Positions 63,037 through 64,000 of a stretch of DNA of 64,000 nt are shown in pieces. This stretch comes from Acholoe squamosa. Lineage: Eukaryota; Annelida; Polychaeta; Phyllodocida; Polynoidae. The position numbers were made by a program, and so were the translations under genes. How positions within the stretch are numbered: position 1 is the first letter of the stretch; each line of letters begins with the position of its first letter. The DNA is taken from assembly GCA_949317995.1 (NCBI GenBank), contig OX439049.1:10145395-10209394 (forward strand). Direction: 5' to 3'. Below the pieces are notes generated by a model, which saw nothing but the letters and a program-made list of their open reading frames with translations, was not told the origin of the DNA and searched no databases.

Positions 63037-64000
63037 CACTGTGTAGCCTGTCGATACAACTCACCAGGGCTGCACCCATGCATGAGTGAGTGAGTGAGTA
63101 ATAGATGTTTAACGCCATTTTGACATCTAAGGTCATATTCATGGCGAGAACGATATTACACAATTTCACAGAGGAATGTGTCGGTGCCCGCGCATATGTG
63201 CACCACACACATCCTGAGGGGATAGGAAAGAAGAGATATAGACCCTTTTAAGTGGGCTAGGGAGGCCAGCCATGCATCATGACGACCAATATACATGAGG
63301 CATTGATGCAGTACTGCCGATGGTCTTGATAGGGGCTAGGCTTTTATTATCAACAAATCACAAAGTCAACCATAAATAATTTGAGAAACATGATCACTAA
63401 ATTGATGATTGCTTCTCATTTTAAAAATAGTGGGAATGTTCTCTGAAATATCTCTACTCTACATTATTATTGATATACCAAAAGAAAAAAATTCCCTTAA
63501 AAAAAAAATCAATTTTCTGGACAAAATATTTGATATTTTTTTTTTACGTAAAAAACGATTTTCTGCATCAGTTAATGGTTCAAGTAATTCTGGAGAAATT
63601 CTTCACACCTTGGGACCATAGGACATCACAAAATTGTATTCAGGTGGAACACAATGAAAGGGCCCAGTTATGAAGTAAAAGCTATCTCATGGGTGTCATA
63701 CATAAAGAGGCGATTCCCAGATATTCAGTCTTATACCTAGTTATGACGTCATGAACAAATACTCTATTGGAAATATAGATACATGGTCTATGTATACAGA
63801 TGTGAAATCCAAACGTTTCATGAATAAAGAGATCTCTCATAAATGTAGTGTTCTCTGCTGTTTGAGAAAATTACAATGTAAATCACACTAGGAAAACACA
63901 TGGCGGTAGGCTAGTTATGAATGATATGCATTGGTTTTGCTTTTTGGATCATTGAGAAACGTTCAAAACCGGAATTTTCACCTATTTAAATTGGAGGATT
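63037..64000. other. Right edge, short repeats only
   Basis: GTGAGTGAGTGAGTAA at about 63084-63101 leads a repeat with TTTAACGCCATTTTGACATC. A worn CATGCATCATGACGACCAAT fragment of the GATGCA family follows at about 63270. The rest is A/T-rich with no coding signal. Confidence 0.4.

Overview
The window is metazoan nuclear DNA, probably from a marine invertebrate (an amphioxus, hemichordate or similar genome would fit; the species cannot be fixed from sequence alone). The reasons are spliced genes with GT-AG introns of roughly 0.3-2 kb, a single-exon forkhead gene, a peroxisomal oxidase and an alpha-arrestin, all set in DNA crowded with short non-autonomous DNA transposons, hairpin elements, microsatellites and tRNA-derived SINE pieces.

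Layout. At 0.1-0.7 kb lies a TTAA-flanked DNA element. At 0.96-6.7 kb a young Ty1/Copia LTR retrotransposon sits inside a decayed copy of the last exon of the neighbouring oxidase gene. At 7.35-8.0 kb (minus) is an unrecognised 215-codon open frame. At 8.1-13.3 kb (minus) is an eight-exon sarcosine-oxidase/PIPOX-like flavoenzyme gene ending in the peroxisomal signal SKL; its fifth exon shows an apparent one-base frame change. At 17.9-26.3 kb (minus) is a seven-exon arrestin-domain (alpha-arrestin) gene of 390 codons whose introns hold many hairpin MITEs. The stretch 26.3-41 kb is gene-poor and almost wholly repeats. At 41.96-44.6 kb (plus) is an intronless, divergent forkhead gene, best read as FoxQ2-like, with a TATA box, a short upstream ORF and a poly(A) signal. 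At 45-54 kb there are again repeats. At 56.46-58.93 kb (plus) is the large coding exon of a 680-residue Ser/Pro-rich protein that I do not recognise. From 59 kb to the end are TA-bounded MITEs and low-complexity DNA.

The genes do not form a functional cluster: a peroxisomal amine oxidase, a trafficking adaptor, a developmental transcription factor and a disordered protein are simply neighbours. What stands out is the transposon ecology. Several MITE families have readable target duplications: TWA (PIF/Harbinger-type), TA, TTAA, a 2-bp duplication next to CACTG-type termini, 9 bp (Mutator-type), and one giant foldback element flanked by a 12-bp direct repeat. Two clear nested insertions give relative ages. 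I found no convincing new biological system; the leads I would follow are the divergent forkhead protein, the frame-shifted but otherwise intact PTS1 oxidase with its broken duplicate exon, and the 12-bp-TSD foldback family.
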